This document shows, one piece after another, positions 27,913 to 37,253 of a stretch of 64,000 nt of DNA (position 1 is its first letter; each line of letters opens with the position of its first letter). Source of the DNA: Methyloversatilis discipulorum (GTDB lineage: Bacteria; Pseudomonadota; Gammaproteobacteria; Burkholderiales; Rhodocyclaceae); contig NZ_JADMJL010000038.1 in NCBI RefSeq assembly GCF_018780585.1, forward strand, positions 108,679 through 172,678, given 5' to 3'. Below the pieces are notes generated by a model, which made no database searches, was not told the origin of the DNA, and worked only from the letters and a program-made list of their open reading frames with translations. The position numbers and the translations under genes were made by a program.

Positions 27913-28860
27913 TCAGAGGAAATCGACGCTGCCCAGGAACACCTGGCCCCGGCGCTCGCAGCAGGCATACGGCCGCCACAGCGCCCATGCGTAGTCGCCT
28001 TGCTGGGCCTGGGTAAGGAAGCCGCTGCGCGGGAAGACCGTGCAGGACGAGGACAGGACGGGCGTGAGTTCTTGCCACTTGCCGGTCGAGGCCTCGCCCT
28101 CCATCAGCGCGCCGGCCGGCCAGTAGCCGTCACGGGAGTTGGCAAGCAACGGCTGATAGACGTGGATCTGCCCGCGGCGCGTGACCACATCGCCCGCACG
28201 CTGGGCCACCACTGCGCCGGCCTTGAAGTCGTCGGTCTGGTGCAGGAAGCCGCCACGGGGATACACGTTGCCCCAGAGATTCATCGTGGTACGGGCACCG
28301 ACTTCGCGCCGGCCCGGAATCAGCGCTTCCGGGTAGGCCATCTCGGGCACGTTGTAGCGCCAGGCCAGCGTATCCAGGGTGCTGAGCAAGTACGGCATAA
28401 ACGCCGTGCCCGCGCCCTCACAGAAGTAGCCTGACGAAGAGACGAACTGGTTGAACACCTCTGCGCCGGGGTGACCGATGACATCCGCGTTCTTGAATTT
28501 GGCGAGGCTGTTTTCGTGATCCTCGTTCGTCGTTCCGTCGCCGCCAGCTTGGGCGGACGGGTTGGGCGTGCTCATTGCCTGGACTTCGACCCAGGGGTTT
28601 TCTCCGGTATTCGAGTACGACGACACCACTGCATCGGGGATGTAGTGGCGCACCTTGATCGACGTGCGCACGGTGCAGCCCGTCCATGTGCAGTAGAGCC
28701 AGTAGCAGATGCCGACGACGCGGTATTCGAGGCAATCGGGCGATGCCACCGAGCCGATGATGGTCGCTGTATTGAGGGCGTAGCTGCCCGTGGCGCTGAG
28801 CAGCAGCAACGAAGCCACGCCAGCGCGCAGGCGGCGCATCAGGTCGAATGGTCGGGTCAC
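27913..28860 (-). CDS. ICE conjugation protein, PFL_4710 family (TraU-like)
   Basis: A 315-residue secreted protein. The GTG at 28860 overlaps the previous stop as GTGA and yields a signal peptide (LRAGVASLLLLSATGSYA). The mature part has paired Cys motifs (CLEYRVVGICYWLYCTWTGC), as in TraU-like proteins of F-type systems. Periplasmic mating-pair stabilisation is the expected role. Confidence 0.85.
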   Translation of the reverse strand: MTRPFDLMRRLRAGVASLLLLSATGSYALNTATIIGSVASPDCLEYRVVGICYWLYCTWTGCTVRTSIKVRHYIPDAVVSSYSNTGENPWVEVQAMSTPNPSAQAGGDGTTNEDHENSLAKFKNADVIGHPGAEVFNQFVSSSGYFCEGAGTAFMPYLLSTLDTLAWRYNVPEMAYPEALIPGRREVGARTTMNLWGNVYPRGGFLHQTDDFKAGAVVAQRAGDVVTRRGQIHVYQPLLANSRDGYWPAGALMEGEASTGKWQELTPVLSSSCTVFPRSGFLTQAQQGDYAWALWRPYACCERRGQVFLGSVDFL

Positions 28861-29303
28861 GGCTGGGTCCTCCGGTGCTGCTCGATGCGCGCGACAGCGC
28901 GAGCCACATCCGGCTCGCCATAGACCACATAGCGCCTGTCCACCACCACGGCCGGGAGGCTGGTGATGCCGAGGCTCCATGCGTCGGTAACGCCTTGGTA
29001 TGCGGAAGCGATGCGTCGCTGCAGATCGGCACCGCCGCCATTCAGCCGGCGCTTGACGATGGCCGTCGCCTGTTCGGGGTCGGTGGGCAGTCCCGCGGAA
29101 AGCTCCGCTTCAATCCTGTGGGCTTCGTCCAGCTCGATCAGCCGCTCGCCGCCCATGGTCTTGACCGGGTGGCGGCTGTCGGTGACGACCACCACGTCGG
29201 CGGCGAAGGTGGCCGGGCTGAAAACGGCCAGGGCTGCCGGCAGCGCCACGGCCCGGCCGAGGGTTCGCCAGCCCGGCGCGAACCTGGAAAGGGATGCTGT
29301 CAT
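28857..29303 (-). CDS. ICE conjugation protein, PFL_4709 family (DUF1525)
   Basis: A 148-residue secreted protein with a thioredoxin-like fold. After the signal peptide come VVVVTDSRHPVKTMGGERLIELDEAHRIE (split here for family comparison only by its ends VVVVTDS and ELDEAHRIE) and the cis-Pro segment SLPAVVVDRRYVVYG. There is no CxxC, so it is probably a structural relative of TrbC/TraW-type proteins rather than an oxidoreductase. It heads the block that runs left to TraG_N. Confidence 0.82.
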   Translation of the reverse strand: MTASLSRFAPGWRTLGRAVALPAALAVFSPATFAADVVVVTDSRHPVKTMGGERLIELDEAHRIEAELSAGLPTDPEQATAIVKRRLNGGGADLQRRIASAYQGVTDAWSLGITSLPAVVVDRRYVVYGEPDVARAVARIEQHRRTQP

Positions 29304-29415
29304 GTCGCGTGCCCTTGAAGTTGATCAGAGCAGTAGTCAAACGCGAAGCCGACGCGGCCCCAACAAACAATGCGCATCGCGCACTGCCCGCATACCTGCT
29401 TGTCTCGCGCCCATG

Positions 29416-29440
29416 AAAAAGCGGAGGCCGAAGCCTCCGC
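29416..29440 (-). terminator. rho-independent terminator after radC
   Basis: GCGGAGGC and GCCTCCGC form a perfect 8-bp stem with a 4-base loop (TTCG in sense), followed in the leftward direction by five T residues. Confidence 0.92.
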
Positions 29441-29465
29441 GTGGATCAGGGAGCCGATGCCGTCG

Positions 29466-29960
29466 CTACAGCAGGCCGGATTCCGCGAACGAGTACGGCG
29501 TGCCCTGGCCGACGATGAGGTGATCCAGCACCCTCACGTCGATCAGCGACAACGCGGCCCTCAGCGTTTGGGTCAACGCACGGTCCGCGCTCGACGGCTC
29601 CGTGCAGCCCGAAGGGTGTTGGTGAGAAAAAATGACCGCTGCCGCATTCAGTTCCAAGGCACGCTGCACGATCGGACGCGCATGCACCGAGGTCGAATGG
29701 ATCGTGCCTCTGAACATCGGCTCGTAGGCCAGCACCTCGTGCATGCTGTTGAGGAACACGATGGCGAAGACTTCATTGGGCTCGGCGGCCAGTTTCAGGC
29801 GCAGGTAGTCCTTGACGGCGGCAGGCCTCTCCAGGGATGGCCCCTTCTTGAAGACCCGCTGCTCCAGCAGCGCGATGGCTTGCCGGATGATCCAGTCATC
29901 GGATTGGGACATGGGGGCAAAACGTGGCTCCACGCAGGAGTCGTTGGCGACGAGAGACAT
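29466..29960 (-). CDS. radC: RadC-family JAB-domain protein
   Basis: A 164-residue ICE-type RadC, shorter than chromosomal RadC because the N-terminal helix-hairpin-helix part is missing. The MPN/JAB metalloprotease-like motif is complete: FLNSMHEVL, then HQHPSGCTEPSSAD. The ATG at 29960 follows a GGAGG at good spacing. Role in ICE biology is unproven; it may process single-stranded DNA or proteins. It has a structured leader and its own terminator, so it is a separate unit. Confidence 0.9.
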   Translation of the reverse strand: MSLVANDSCVEPRFAPMSQSDDWIIRQAIALLEQRVFKKGPSLERPAAVKDYLRLKLAAEPNEVFAIVFLNSMHEVLAYEPMFRGTIHSTSVHARPIVQRALELNAAAVIFSHQHPSGCTEPSSADRALTQTLRAALSLIDVRVLDHLIVGQGTPYSFAESGLL

Positions 29961-29990
29961 GGCGGACCTCCAGAAAGTGAGCGGAGGGCG

Positions 29991-30023
29991 CCACCCTGGG
30001 AGGGCAAGCCCTCCTGGGGATGG
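29991..30023 (-). ncRNA. radC-motif-like leader hairpin upstream of radC
   Basis: GGAGGGC and GCCCTCC pair around two bases, inside an outer CCACCC/GGGGATGG helix. A (T)CATCC..CC hairpin leader is shared with many genes between 56 and 63 kb. It resembles the known radC RNA motif found in 5' leaders of mobile-element DNA-handling genes; that name is from general knowledge, not a search. Confidence 0.55.
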
Positions 30024-30040
30024 AAACAGCGGAACAAGGT

Positions 30041-30178
30041 GCATCCATCACCGCGCGGCGGTGATTGTTCGCGGCCAGGATGCGAAAGCGAACGGGTAGC
30101 GGTCAGCGCGGCGAGCCGCGCCGTAGCCTTCAAGACCGAGGGCTACCTGGGCATGTCGCCGACAACGTCGGCAGGCAT
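30041..30178 (-). ncRNA. structured RNA element, copy 1 (five hairpins, two pseudoknots)
   Basis: Read leftward, five hairpins follow one another: arms at 30167-30172/30158-30163, 30141-30146/30123-30128, 30115-30121/30106-30112, 30088-30093/30067-30072 and 30058-30064/30048-30054. The second hairpin loop (30134-30138) is complementary to 30100-30104. The fourth loop (30078-30083) is complementary to 30041-30046. The same plan with changed but paired bases occurs at 62784-62918. The 5' part overlaps the end of the thioredoxin-fold gene, whose stop codon lies in the second hairpin. Confidence 0.75.
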
Positions 30179-30928
30179 TTCGGATGTGGGGGTGGCGGGC
30201 GAACCCGGCGCGTCGCTGGCCATTTCCCCGGCCACCAGCAGGTCCATGGCCGAGAGCAAGGCATCGCCCTCGATCGGCCCCTGCAACAGGATGGCCTGGC
30301 CCGTCTGGCGATCGAGCAGTCGCAGCGACGGCGTGGCGGTCACGCCGCTCTTGGTGGCTTCCGCGGCCTGCGCGCGGATGGCCACGTTGGGGCGCTCGCT
30401 AGCCATGCACTGTTCGATGGCTGACGTTGTTTCGGGGTAACGCAAGCCATCGGGCAAGCCCTGGCCGTCGCTGCGCGTGTGGGCATAGACCCATTCGACC
30501 GCCTGCCAGAACGCCGCATGCCCGCCCGCTTCGGCGGCGCACTCGGCCAGACGTGCCTCGGCCGACGCGGCAGGCTCGTGCGCGGCCAGCGGCTGGTGAT
30601 GCCATTGCAGCGCCACGTCGGTGTTGTTGCCGACCCAGCGCTTGAGCTGCGGGAAATACTCCCGGCAGAACGGGCATTCCAGGTCGGCATAGAGCGTCAG
30701 CGTGAAACGGCCTTCCGGGTTGCCCATCTGCCAGGGTGGCCCAGCGACCTGCGCCGTGCTGACCGGCGCGCGCGACGGCGCTGAGGATTCGCCGGGCGTC
30801 CGGGACACCAGCCAGATCAGCAGCAGCGCGACCAGCGCAGCAGCCAATACCCAGGGCCAGCGAGGCCGCCAGCGGCGACGGCGGAACGCCTGGACCTGCA
30901 TCGGAATGGAAGGACGTTTCTGTTCCAT
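30143..30928 (-). CDS. DsbA/DsbC-like thioredoxin-fold ICE protein
   Basis: A 261-residue membrane-anchored periplasmic oxidoreductase: cytoplasmic Arg-rich start, one membrane segment (residues about 21-42), then a thioredoxin-like domain with ECPFCREYF as active site and a large helical insert. It probably forms or isomerises disulfides in the Cys-rich conjugation proteins encoded beside it. The final residues (MPADVVGDMPR) are encoded by the structured RNA element. The VirB4-type gene ends 13 bp upstream. Confidence 0.82.
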   Translation of the reverse strand: MEQKRPSIPMQVQAFRRRRWRPRWPWVLAAALVALLLIWLVSRTPGESSAPSRAPVSTAQVAGPPWQMGNPEGRFTLTLYADLECPFCREYFPQLKRWVGNNTDVALQWHHQPLAAHEPAASAEARLAECAAEAGGHAAFWQAVEWVYAHTRSDGQGLPDGLRYPETTSAIEQCMASERPNVAIRAQAAEATKSGVTATPSLRLLDRQTGQAILLQGPIEGDALLSAMDLLVAGEMASDAPGSPATPTSEMPADVVGDMPR

Positions 30929-30941
30929 GGCGTTCTCCGGT

Positions 30942-33821
30942 TTACGACAGTTCCAGGGCCGGCGACTCGATGCCGCGGGCCTGGTCGATCTTCTCGGCCA
31001 CCTTGAAAGCCGCTTCCAGTTCGGTGCAGCCGTACTGCTGCATGAGCTGGTAGCGTTCGGCCTTCTCCTCGGGTTCTGTCTGCGCGAGGGCGAGGTACAG
31101 GGACGGCGGCACGGCGCGGAACAGCACTTCCATGCTCTTGGAGAGGATGACGCCTTCGGTGAATTTCCCCGCTTCCTTGCGCGCCGAAAGCATCAGCGCC
31201 TTCTGCGCGGGCGAGAGTTCGCGGAACCGCGCGATCTTCTCAACTTCATCGGGCGGCATGCTGAGACAGATCCACCACTCGATCATGTTGAGCATGGGCT
31301 CCGCGGCGCGCGGCAGGTCGTCGATGTTCTGCGTCGCGAGCCAGAACCAGGCCCCCAATTTCCTCCACATCTTTGTAATTTTCACGACGTAGGGCGCGAG
31401 CAGCGGGTTCTTCGTGATGATGTGGCCTTCGTCGGTGACGTTGATGATCGGGCGTCCCAGGTATTGGTCGCGCTCGGCGATGTTGTTCACCGTGCTGATC
31501 AGGCTGATGTAAGCGATGGAGAGCTGCGCGTTGTAGCCCTCGCGGGCGTATGTCGCGAGGTCAACCAAGGTGATGTCGGCTTCGGGCCACGGCGTGCCGT
31601 CGCGGTCGAACATTTCGCCGTCCGTGCCTTGACAGAACATGTCCATCGCATCCGCCATCTCCAGCAGCCGCACGCGGCGCATTTCGGGCAGCGTCGGGTC
31701 CTGGCCGCGGGCGCGCAACGCGTTGCGCACGTCGCGCGTAAGCACCGTGCGTTTGTCGGCCACGCAGTGCTCGGCGGCGTCGAGGATGCACTGACGGATC
31801 AGCGAGCGGTCAGCCCGCGTCATCCGGGCTTCCTCCTTGTCCTCTCCGCCCGTGATCATCAGCCGCGCCGTGATCTCCAGTTCGCCGAGCACGTCGCGCT
31901 GCTCGTCCGCCTCCATGGCCGAGGCATCTGGTGGCGGGTCTTCATCCAGCGCGTCGGCGTCGAGCGTCTGCACGTCGCTGGGCGTCTCGATCAGCCGACG
32001 CGCGTCTGCGAATGGCGCGAGGCTGATGCCCGAACCTGGGGCCAGCTTGACCCGGTTTACCGTCAGCCCGAGCATGCGTGCGAAGTCGCTGAACAGGCCG
32101 AAGCTGTTGCCAGCCTCCACGATGAACAGCCGCGGTCGGTAGATGGCCGTGACCTGATTCAAGAGGTTGTTGAGCGTGGCGCTCTTGCCGGAGCCGGTGG
32201 GGCCGAACAGGAACAGATGGGCGTTCATCTGCCGATCCAGGCGGCTGAGCGGGTCGAAGGTGATCGGCCCGCCACCGCGGTTGAACATCGTGATGCCCGG
32301 GTGCCCCGTACCTTGAGCGCGGCCCCACACCGGCGACAGGTTCGCCGCGTGCTGAGCGAACATCAGTTGGGTGTACCACTTGCGCCGATCCTGGCCGGGG
32401 TTGTAGCAGCATGGCAGCCACCGCAAGTAGCTGTTGAGCGGCGCCACCTCGTCGTCCTCGCGCACCGGCTGCAAGCCAGCATTGAGCATCACGTTCGCCA
32501 GGTCCAGGCCGCGCCGGTCCAGTTCCGCTTCGTCGCGTCCGCGCAGGTAGAATGCCAGCGTCCCCCGGTAGAGCTTGTGTGCGCTGCCGATGAGGGAGCG
32601 GGCTTCCTGCACGTCCTTCAACGTCTGCTCCGACGCCAGCGTCTCGCCCACGGCCTTCTTCGCCAGGTGGTTGAGATCCGCTTCCAGGACATCCTGCGGC
32701 GTGGCGACCATCGTGAGACACAGCAAGGTGTCTTCCGGCATCTGGTCGAACAGCGTGTTGATGGCATCCCCTTTGCGGGTCTCGCCGGTCAGGTGTCCGG
32801 TGCCGGGCGGCATGCGCAGCCGGTCGGTGATCAGCACGCGGTGCGGCATGCCGTCGAAATACCAGGTGCCGTGCTCCACGTCGGAGCGTGGCTGGCCGAA
32901 GAACAGCCGCTGGCTGAAATCCCGCCCGCTCGCCAGCTCGATTTCGCCGGCCTCGCTTTCTTCGGTGCTGTCGGGGTAGCGCGCCAGCGCGTAGAAGCGC
33001 TCCCGGTCCTCTGCACTCGGTCCAAGCATCGCCGGGCGCGGATTGAACCACCGCAGCAGCCAGTCGTGGACGTCGGCTGCGACCATGCGCCGTGCCTGGA
33101 TGCCGGCGTTCGCCAGGCCGCCGCACAGGCGGTCGCAGACGATGTTCAGCATCTGCTCGGGCGTCTGGCCGCGGCGGCTTGCCTGCCCAGTTGCACGGCG
33201 ATAGATCACCATGCGCACCCGCCGCGTCTGGCCGCGCCAGCGCAGCCGCGTGACCACCGTGTCCTCGAACAGGCCGCCCGGCTTGGCGACCGCGCGCAGG
33301 TGGTGGCCGAAGAAGCGCAAGTAGAACTCGGTGAAAGCGGTGCCGCGGGCACGCGGCTGCACGTAGTCGCGCAGGGTCTGCATGTACTGGTCGAAGCTGG
33401 GCTCGTCCTGGGCATAGAGCTGGAGTACCCAGGGGTTTTCGTCCAGCTCATCGAACGAGTCCTGGAGCGCGTTCTCCAAGGCATCGCGGGCATGCGCGAG
33501 CCAGCCGGGCTCCCGCCCCTCGGTGCCCAGCGGCACCAGCTCGTAGAAGGCAGCGACCGACTGCCCATCCTCCAGCAGCATGGACTTCGACTGCGGCAAG
33601 AACTCCACCCAAGGCAGCAGTTCCGCGAACGACGGCGCGACGTCGTACAGCGCCTGCTCGTCGGCTACCGTCGCCGGCCTGCGGCCCTGGACCGCTGCGC
33701 CGGGTTCAGGGACGCCGGCCTGGCGCAAGGCCTCGACGTGGCGCTGCCAGCCGTCCGGCTTCTCTTCGTCGCCGGTGCCGGATGCGGCCAGCTTCGGCCA
33801 GGGAAGTTCCCAGCGCATCAA
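30942..33821 (-). CDS. VirB4/TraC-type conjugative ATPase, PFL_4706 family
   Basis: A 959-residue cytoplasmic ATPase that powers pilus assembly and DNA transfer. The Walker A is FGPTGSGKSATLNN near residue 540, and Walker B-like NVTDEGHIITKN near 795. The long N-terminal half is the usual TraC-type domain. It starts 4 bp inside the lipoprotein gene. Length and order fit TIGR03744. Confidence 0.93.
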   Translation of the reverse strand: MMRWELPWPKLAASGTGDEEKPDGWQRHVEALRQAGVPEPGAAVQGRRPATVADEQALYDVAPSFAELLPWVEFLPQSKSMLLEDGQSVAAFYELVPLGTEGREPGWLAHARDALENALQDSFDELDENPWVLQLYAQDEPSFDQYMQTLRDYVQPRARGTAFTEFYLRFFGHHLRAVAKPGGLFEDTVVTRLRWRGQTRRVRMVIYRRATGQASRRGQTPEQMLNIVCDRLCGGLANAGIQARRMVAADVHDWLLRWFNPRPAMLGPSAEDRERFYALARYPDSTEESEAGEIELASGRDFSQRLFFGQPRSDVEHGTWYFDGMPHRVLITDRLRMPPGTGHLTGETRKGDAINTLFDQMPEDTLLCLTMVATPQDVLEADLNHLAKKAVGETLASEQTLKDVQEARSLIGSAHKLYRGTLAFYLRGRDEAELDRRGLDLANVMLNAGLQPVREDDEVAPLNSYLRWLPCCYNPGQDRRKWYTQLMFAQHAANLSPVWGRAQGTGHPGITMFNRGGGPITFDPLSRLDRQMNAHLFLFGPTGSGKSATLNNLLNQVTAIYRPRLFIVEAGNSFGLFSDFARMLGLTVNRVKLAPGSGISLAPFADARRLIETPSDVQTLDADALDEDPPPDASAMEADEQRDVLGELEITARLMITGGEDKEEARMTRADRSLIRQCILDAAEHCVADKRTVLTRDVRNALRARGQDPTLPEMRRVRLLEMADAMDMFCQGTDGEMFDRDGTPWPEADITLVDLATYAREGYNAQLSIAYISLISTVNNIAERDQYLGRPIINVTDEGHIITKNPLLAPYVVKITKMWRKLGAWFWLATQNIDDLPRAAEPMLNMIEWWICLSMPPDEVEKIARFRELSPAQKALMLSARKEAGKFTEGVILSKSMEVLFRAVPPSLYLALAQTEPEEKAERYQLMQQYGCTELEAAFKVAEKIDQARGIESPALELS

Positions 33822-34258
33822 TAGTCCTCCAGCCGTTCACCGGGCATGGCGTACTGCACGCGCTGGTACAGGGGGAAGACCGTCGTGTAGCCCGGAACCG
33901 GCACGGGGTCCGTGCCCGCCAGGTGCGGGTACACATACATGACGAGATCGGGGTTGGGCAGGCGCTGGAACTGGCGATAAACCTCGTTGCGCGCCGTGCG
34001 CGTGTAGCGCATCTGCTCGACGGGCGCAGCCTGCACATCGGCGTCGGTCAGCGGCCGGCGCAGGCTCTGGCGCGCGTCGAGCAACTGCCGGCGCGCGACC
34101 TGGCCGGTGCCACTGCCGCCGCCACCCGTTTCCTGCTGCCAGATGTCCATCATGGTGCGGTCGCTATGGGTCAGCAGTTCTTCCTTGCTGGTGGCGCAAC
34201 CGCTGAGCACGGCGACGGCCGCGGCCAGCGCGAGGCCCTTAATCGAGTTCGAGCGCAT
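33818..34258 (-). CDS. conjugative-region lipoprotein, TIGR03751 family
   Basis: A 146-residue lipoprotein with lipobox LSGC (MRSNSIKGLALAAAVAVLSGC). The mature chain includes LLTHSDRTMMDIWQQE and a Pro-rich end. It probably anchors the mating channel at the outer membrane, in the manner of TraV-type proteins. The ATG at 34258 was chosen because it gives the signal peptide directly. Confidence 0.85.
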   Translation of the reverse strand: MRSNSIKGLALAAAVAVLSGCATSKEELLTHSDRTMMDIWQQETGGGGSGTGQVARRQLLDARQSLRRPLTDADVQAAPVEQMRYTRTARNEVYRQFQRLPNPDLVMYVYPHLAGTDPVPVPGYTTVFPLYQRVQYAMPGERLEDY

Positions 34259-35657
34259 GGCTTTCTCCTGCACGGTGATCGACGCGCCGGCCTTCGGGGT
34301 CGTGATCGATGGCCAGCGGCTTTTCGAGGTGGACGGCGACCTTGGCGCCTGGCTGCACATAGACGGCGGCGAAAGCCTGTCCGTAGAGCTTGTTGACCCA
34401 GGTCGACATGTCCCGGACGCCGCCCGCGAGGATCTGGCCGACTGCTTCCTTGCCGCTGATGCCCACGGTGCCGATGGCGCCGTCCGAGCCGACGTAGGAC
34501 ATGCGGCCGCTGTCGCTCTCGATGAGCGAGGCCACGCCGGCTCCGGCCGCGGTGATCAGAGCTTGCGACCCGAGGTACTGCTGGGCGTTGCTGCGCCGTT
34601 CGCCGCTGACGCACGGGATGCCGTGCGGGTCGCTGATCCAGCCCAGGCCGTCGCGCTGCTGGTTGTTCTGCTGGTTGCCTTCGCGGTCTTCGGGAATCGT
34701 GCGGATCGTGCCGTCGTTGAAGACGAAGGTGATGCTGCGAACCTGGCCGCGCACGCACGAGAGCGTCCAGTCGCCCGATGCGGTTCCGGAGAACACCGCG
34801 CCGGCCACGTCGGGAATGTCGATGCCGTTGGCAGTCAGATTGTCCGGCCCGACCAGCACCTTGAAGGGGTACGGATCGTTCACCGTCCCGTCGATCGGCA
34901 CGCGCCCAATCAGCGCCGTCATCGCCACGGAGCCCATCAGTGTCGAGTTGGTCGGCACGGTATAGACCGGCTTGGCGCTCTTGACGCCTGCCGCACCTGC
35001 GCCGGCGTTCGCCACGGTTTCCGCGGTGGTTTCCAGTGTGCTTTGTGCCGGGCCGAAGCTCGTCGGGAAGCTCATGCCGCTGCCTGCGCCACGACTGCCA
35101 TTGCGGCCCTCGGCCTTCTTCGCGTCGTCCGGTTCGACCCAGCGCATGCCGCCTTCCATGCCGGCCTCGTCGCCGCCGCGCAGCCCCAGGCCCACCGGCA
35201 GATCAGCGTGACCGCCGCCGCGCCCGCCAATGCTGTCCAGGCGCCGCTGCAGGTCGGCGAGCAGCCCCTCGGTCTGCTGGCGCGCGCTGGCCGCCTGTTC
35301 CTGGTCGCGGCGCAGGTTGGAGCGCTCGGATTCGAGGGCCGAATTGATGCGCTGATCAATGGAGTTCTCCCGCTGGCGCAGCCGCTGGTTTTCCTCGCGC
35401 TGCGACTTGTTGTCGGTCAGCGCGGTCTGAAGCTCGGTGCGCAACTGTTTCACCTGGGCGACGAGCGTTGCCACGGTATCGCGCGGGGTATCGCCTTCGA
35501 TGCCCAGCGCCTTCATTTCCTCGGGCGTGAGCTTGGAGCCAGCATCCGCGGCGGGCGGTGCCGACGTGCTTCCACCGGAGAACAGCCGGATGGCAACGAA
35601 CAGCACCAGCAAGGCGACCGGGATCATCAGCCACTTGAGCAAGCCGTTACTGCGCAT
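34239..35657 (-). CDS. ICE conjugation protein, PFL_4705 family (TraB/VirB10-like)
   Basis: A 472-residue protein with one N-terminal membrane segment, a coiled coil at about residues 65-125 (QLRTELQTALTDNKSQREEN) and a C-terminal VirB10/TraB-like periplasmic domain. VirB10-type proteins span both membranes and gate the channel. AAGGAGG lies 7 bp before the ATG at 35657, which was preferred to an ATG 18 bp further upstream. It overlaps the lipoprotein gene by 20 bp. Confidence 0.88.
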   Translation of the reverse strand: MRSNGLLKWLMIPVALLVLFVAIRLFSGGSTSAPPAADAGSKLTPEEMKALGIEGDTPRDTVATLVAQVKQLRTELQTALTDNKSQREENQRLRQRENSIDQRINSALESERSNLRRDQEQAASARQQTEGLLADLQRRLDSIGGRGGGHADLPVGLGLRGGDEAGMEGGMRWVEPDDAKKAEGRNGSRGAGSGMSFPTSFGPAQSTLETTAETVANAGAGAAGVKSAKPVYTVPTNSTLMGSVAMTALIGRVPIDGTVNDPYPFKVLVGPDNLTANGIDIPDVAGAVFSGTASGDWTLSCVRGQVRSITFVFNDGTIRTIPEDREGNQQNNQQRDGLGWISDPHGIPCVSGERRSNAQQYLGSQALITAAGAGVASLIESDSGRMSYVGSDGAIGTVGISGKEAVGQILAGGVRDMSTWVNKLYGQAFAAVYVQPGAKVAVHLEKPLAIDHDPEGRRVDHRAGESHALELD

Positions 35658-36564
35658 GGCGGGCCTCCTTGCCATCGTCGGCTTCAGCTTCCCGCTGCGG
35701 CAGATGCACGGCCGGGTCGAAGCGGTGGATCGCCGGCAGCAGCGATTGCGCGAGGCCGTGCCCGCGCGTCACCAGGTACAGGACGGTCGTGTCCTCGGGC
35801 GTCCCGCGCGGTCCGAGCGCTTCGTGCTGGAAGGTGGCGGTGAGGAAATCGCCTTGCAGCACGCGCGGGTCGAGCGTGACCCAGCCGCTGCTGCTGTTGG
35901 TCAGGCGCACGGCCGTGACCCACTGGTCTTCCAGACGCCACGACGCGAGCGCGACCGCGCGCACCGGCAGCGTCGGCATCAGCGTGCCGAGGTCGAGGTC
36001 ACGGCGCAGGTTCACCCGCATGACGCCAGGCAGCGACTCCACAGTGCGCAGCGGCGCGTAGAGGTTCTGCGCGGCGAAGCGCGTCAGGACGACCGGAACC
36101 GGGGTTTCGCGCCGGGTCGCCCGCGTACCTGCTTGGTCCTGGGCGCGTGCCGGGGCCTCATCGGCACCGCCTGGCTGATCGCCGTAGCGCGCAGGGGTGC
36201 TGCTGCCCTCGACGATGCGCACCGGCTCCAGCTCGGCTTCGCCGTCTTTGGGCGGCTCGGCCGCAATGTCGAGCAGGATCAGCGCGCCCGTGTCGGCGTC
36301 CTGCAATTGCAGCCGCGTGGGCTCGATCGGCTCGCTGGCGCGCAGGTACACCGCGCCACCTGCGCTCTGCACGCGCAGGCGTTCGCCCACGCCTGCGGGC
36401 ACGCCCACGCGGACGTTCCGGTCGATGAACACGATGCGCTCCTGGCCGACCTTCAGCGGCACCGCCAGCGGCATGCGTTCCCACCGCAGAATCTCCACAG
36501 CATGGGAGACGGGTGCCGCGGCCACGGCCAGCAGCCCCAGCAGCACGAGTACAGGATGCTTCAT
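35647..36564 (-). CDS. ICE conjugation protein, PFL_4704 family (TraK-like)
   Basis: A 305-residue secreted protein with a cleavable signal peptide (LVLLGLLAVAAAPVSHA). Its body is rich in beta strands, including QERIVFIDRNVRVGVPAG and the C-terminal GHGLAQSLLPAIHRFD. It matches the TraK/VirB9-like periplasmic component of these ICEs by size and position. It overlaps both neighbours by a few bases. Confidence 0.87.
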   Translation of the reverse strand: MKHPVLVLLGLLAVAAAPVSHAVEILRWERMPLAVPLKVGQERIVFIDRNVRVGVPAGVGERLRVQSAGGAVYLRASEPIEPTRLQLQDADTGALILLDIAAEPPKDGEAELEPVRIVEGSSTPARYGDQPGGADEAPARAQDQAGTRATRRETPVPVVLTRFAAQNLYAPLRTVESLPGVMRVNLRRDLDLGTLMPTLPVRAVALASWRLEDQWVTAVRLTNSSSGWVTLDPRVLQGDFLTATFQHEALGPRGTPEDTTVLYLVTRGHGLAQSLLPAIHRFDPAVHLPQREAEADDGKEARHAQ

Positions 36565-37253
36565 GGGGTGTTTCCTCCTTGGGGCGCTTGCGGAGACAGG
36601 CCGCCAGGTGCCGGGCGAGTCGGCTCCGGTGCGCTGATGCGCTGGGGCGCGCCGTCGTAGCAGTCCAGCGCCAGGCCGAAGGGGTTGCGGGCGGGATCGA
36701 CGTCCACCCGCGTGACCTTCACCGGGTAGCGCACGAGCGCGCGCTTGACCTGCTCGGCGCCGTAGTACTCGTCGGCGGTGATGTCGAGCGTCACCACCCA
36801 GTCGCGGTCGGAGACCACGCGCACGCGCGCCGTGGGGTCGTCGCCGTAGCCGCGGCCGGGGATCTCATAAATCCCGCGCACGCGCTGGCGCAGCTCGCCC
36901 GTGGAACGGCGGTAGTCGTAGTCCGCGCGCAGGAAGGCCTGGCAGGACGGGGTAAGGTACGGCGAGAGCGTGTGGAGGTTGCGCGGATAGTCCTCTTCGC
37001 CGTTCGTCGGCCAGCGGTTGAGGGTCTGGAACACGTAGAACGTGAACGCATAGACCGATTCGGGCGGCACTTCCCACCACTTGCGGGTACTGCCCGAGCG
37101 CAGGTCGGGCGGGACGTGGATGGTCAGGTCGCGCGGCGCGCTCCACCAGCCACCGCCCATGACCAGGGCGACGATGACCAGCGCACCAGCACCCAGGCGA
37201 AGCGTCTTGATGTGCGCCTGCAGGTGGGTGATCTCGTTCTTGAAGCGGCTCAT
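36561..37253 (-). CDS. ICE conjugation protein, PFL_4703 family (TraE-like)
   Basis: A 230-residue inner-membrane protein with a single N-terminal anchor (LGAGALVIVALVMGGGWW). The periplasmic domain contains VPPESVYAFTFYVFQTLNRW and a C-terminal DYYGAEQVKR-like strand region, as in TraE/VirB8-type proteins. The ATG at 37253 overlaps the upstream stop by 4 bp; longer frames are not supported. Confidence 0.87.
   Translation of the reverse strand: MSRFKNEITHLQAHIKTLRLGAGALVIVALVMGGGWWSAPRDLTIHVPPDLRSGSTRKWWEVPPESVYAFTFYVFQTLNRWPTNGEEDYPRNLHTLSPYLTPSCQAFLRADYDYRRSTGELRQRVRGIYEIPGRGYGDDPTARVRVVSDRDWVVTLDITADEYYGAEQVKRALVRYPVKVTRVDVDPARNPFGLALDCYDGAPQRISAPEPTRPAPGGLSPQAPQGGNTP

Noticed and set aside
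30702..33824. Long rightward open frame opposite the VirB4-type gene
   Set aside because: It is antisense to a clear VirB4/TraC gene and its composition (Arg/His/Ala-rich) is that of a high-GC shadow frame.
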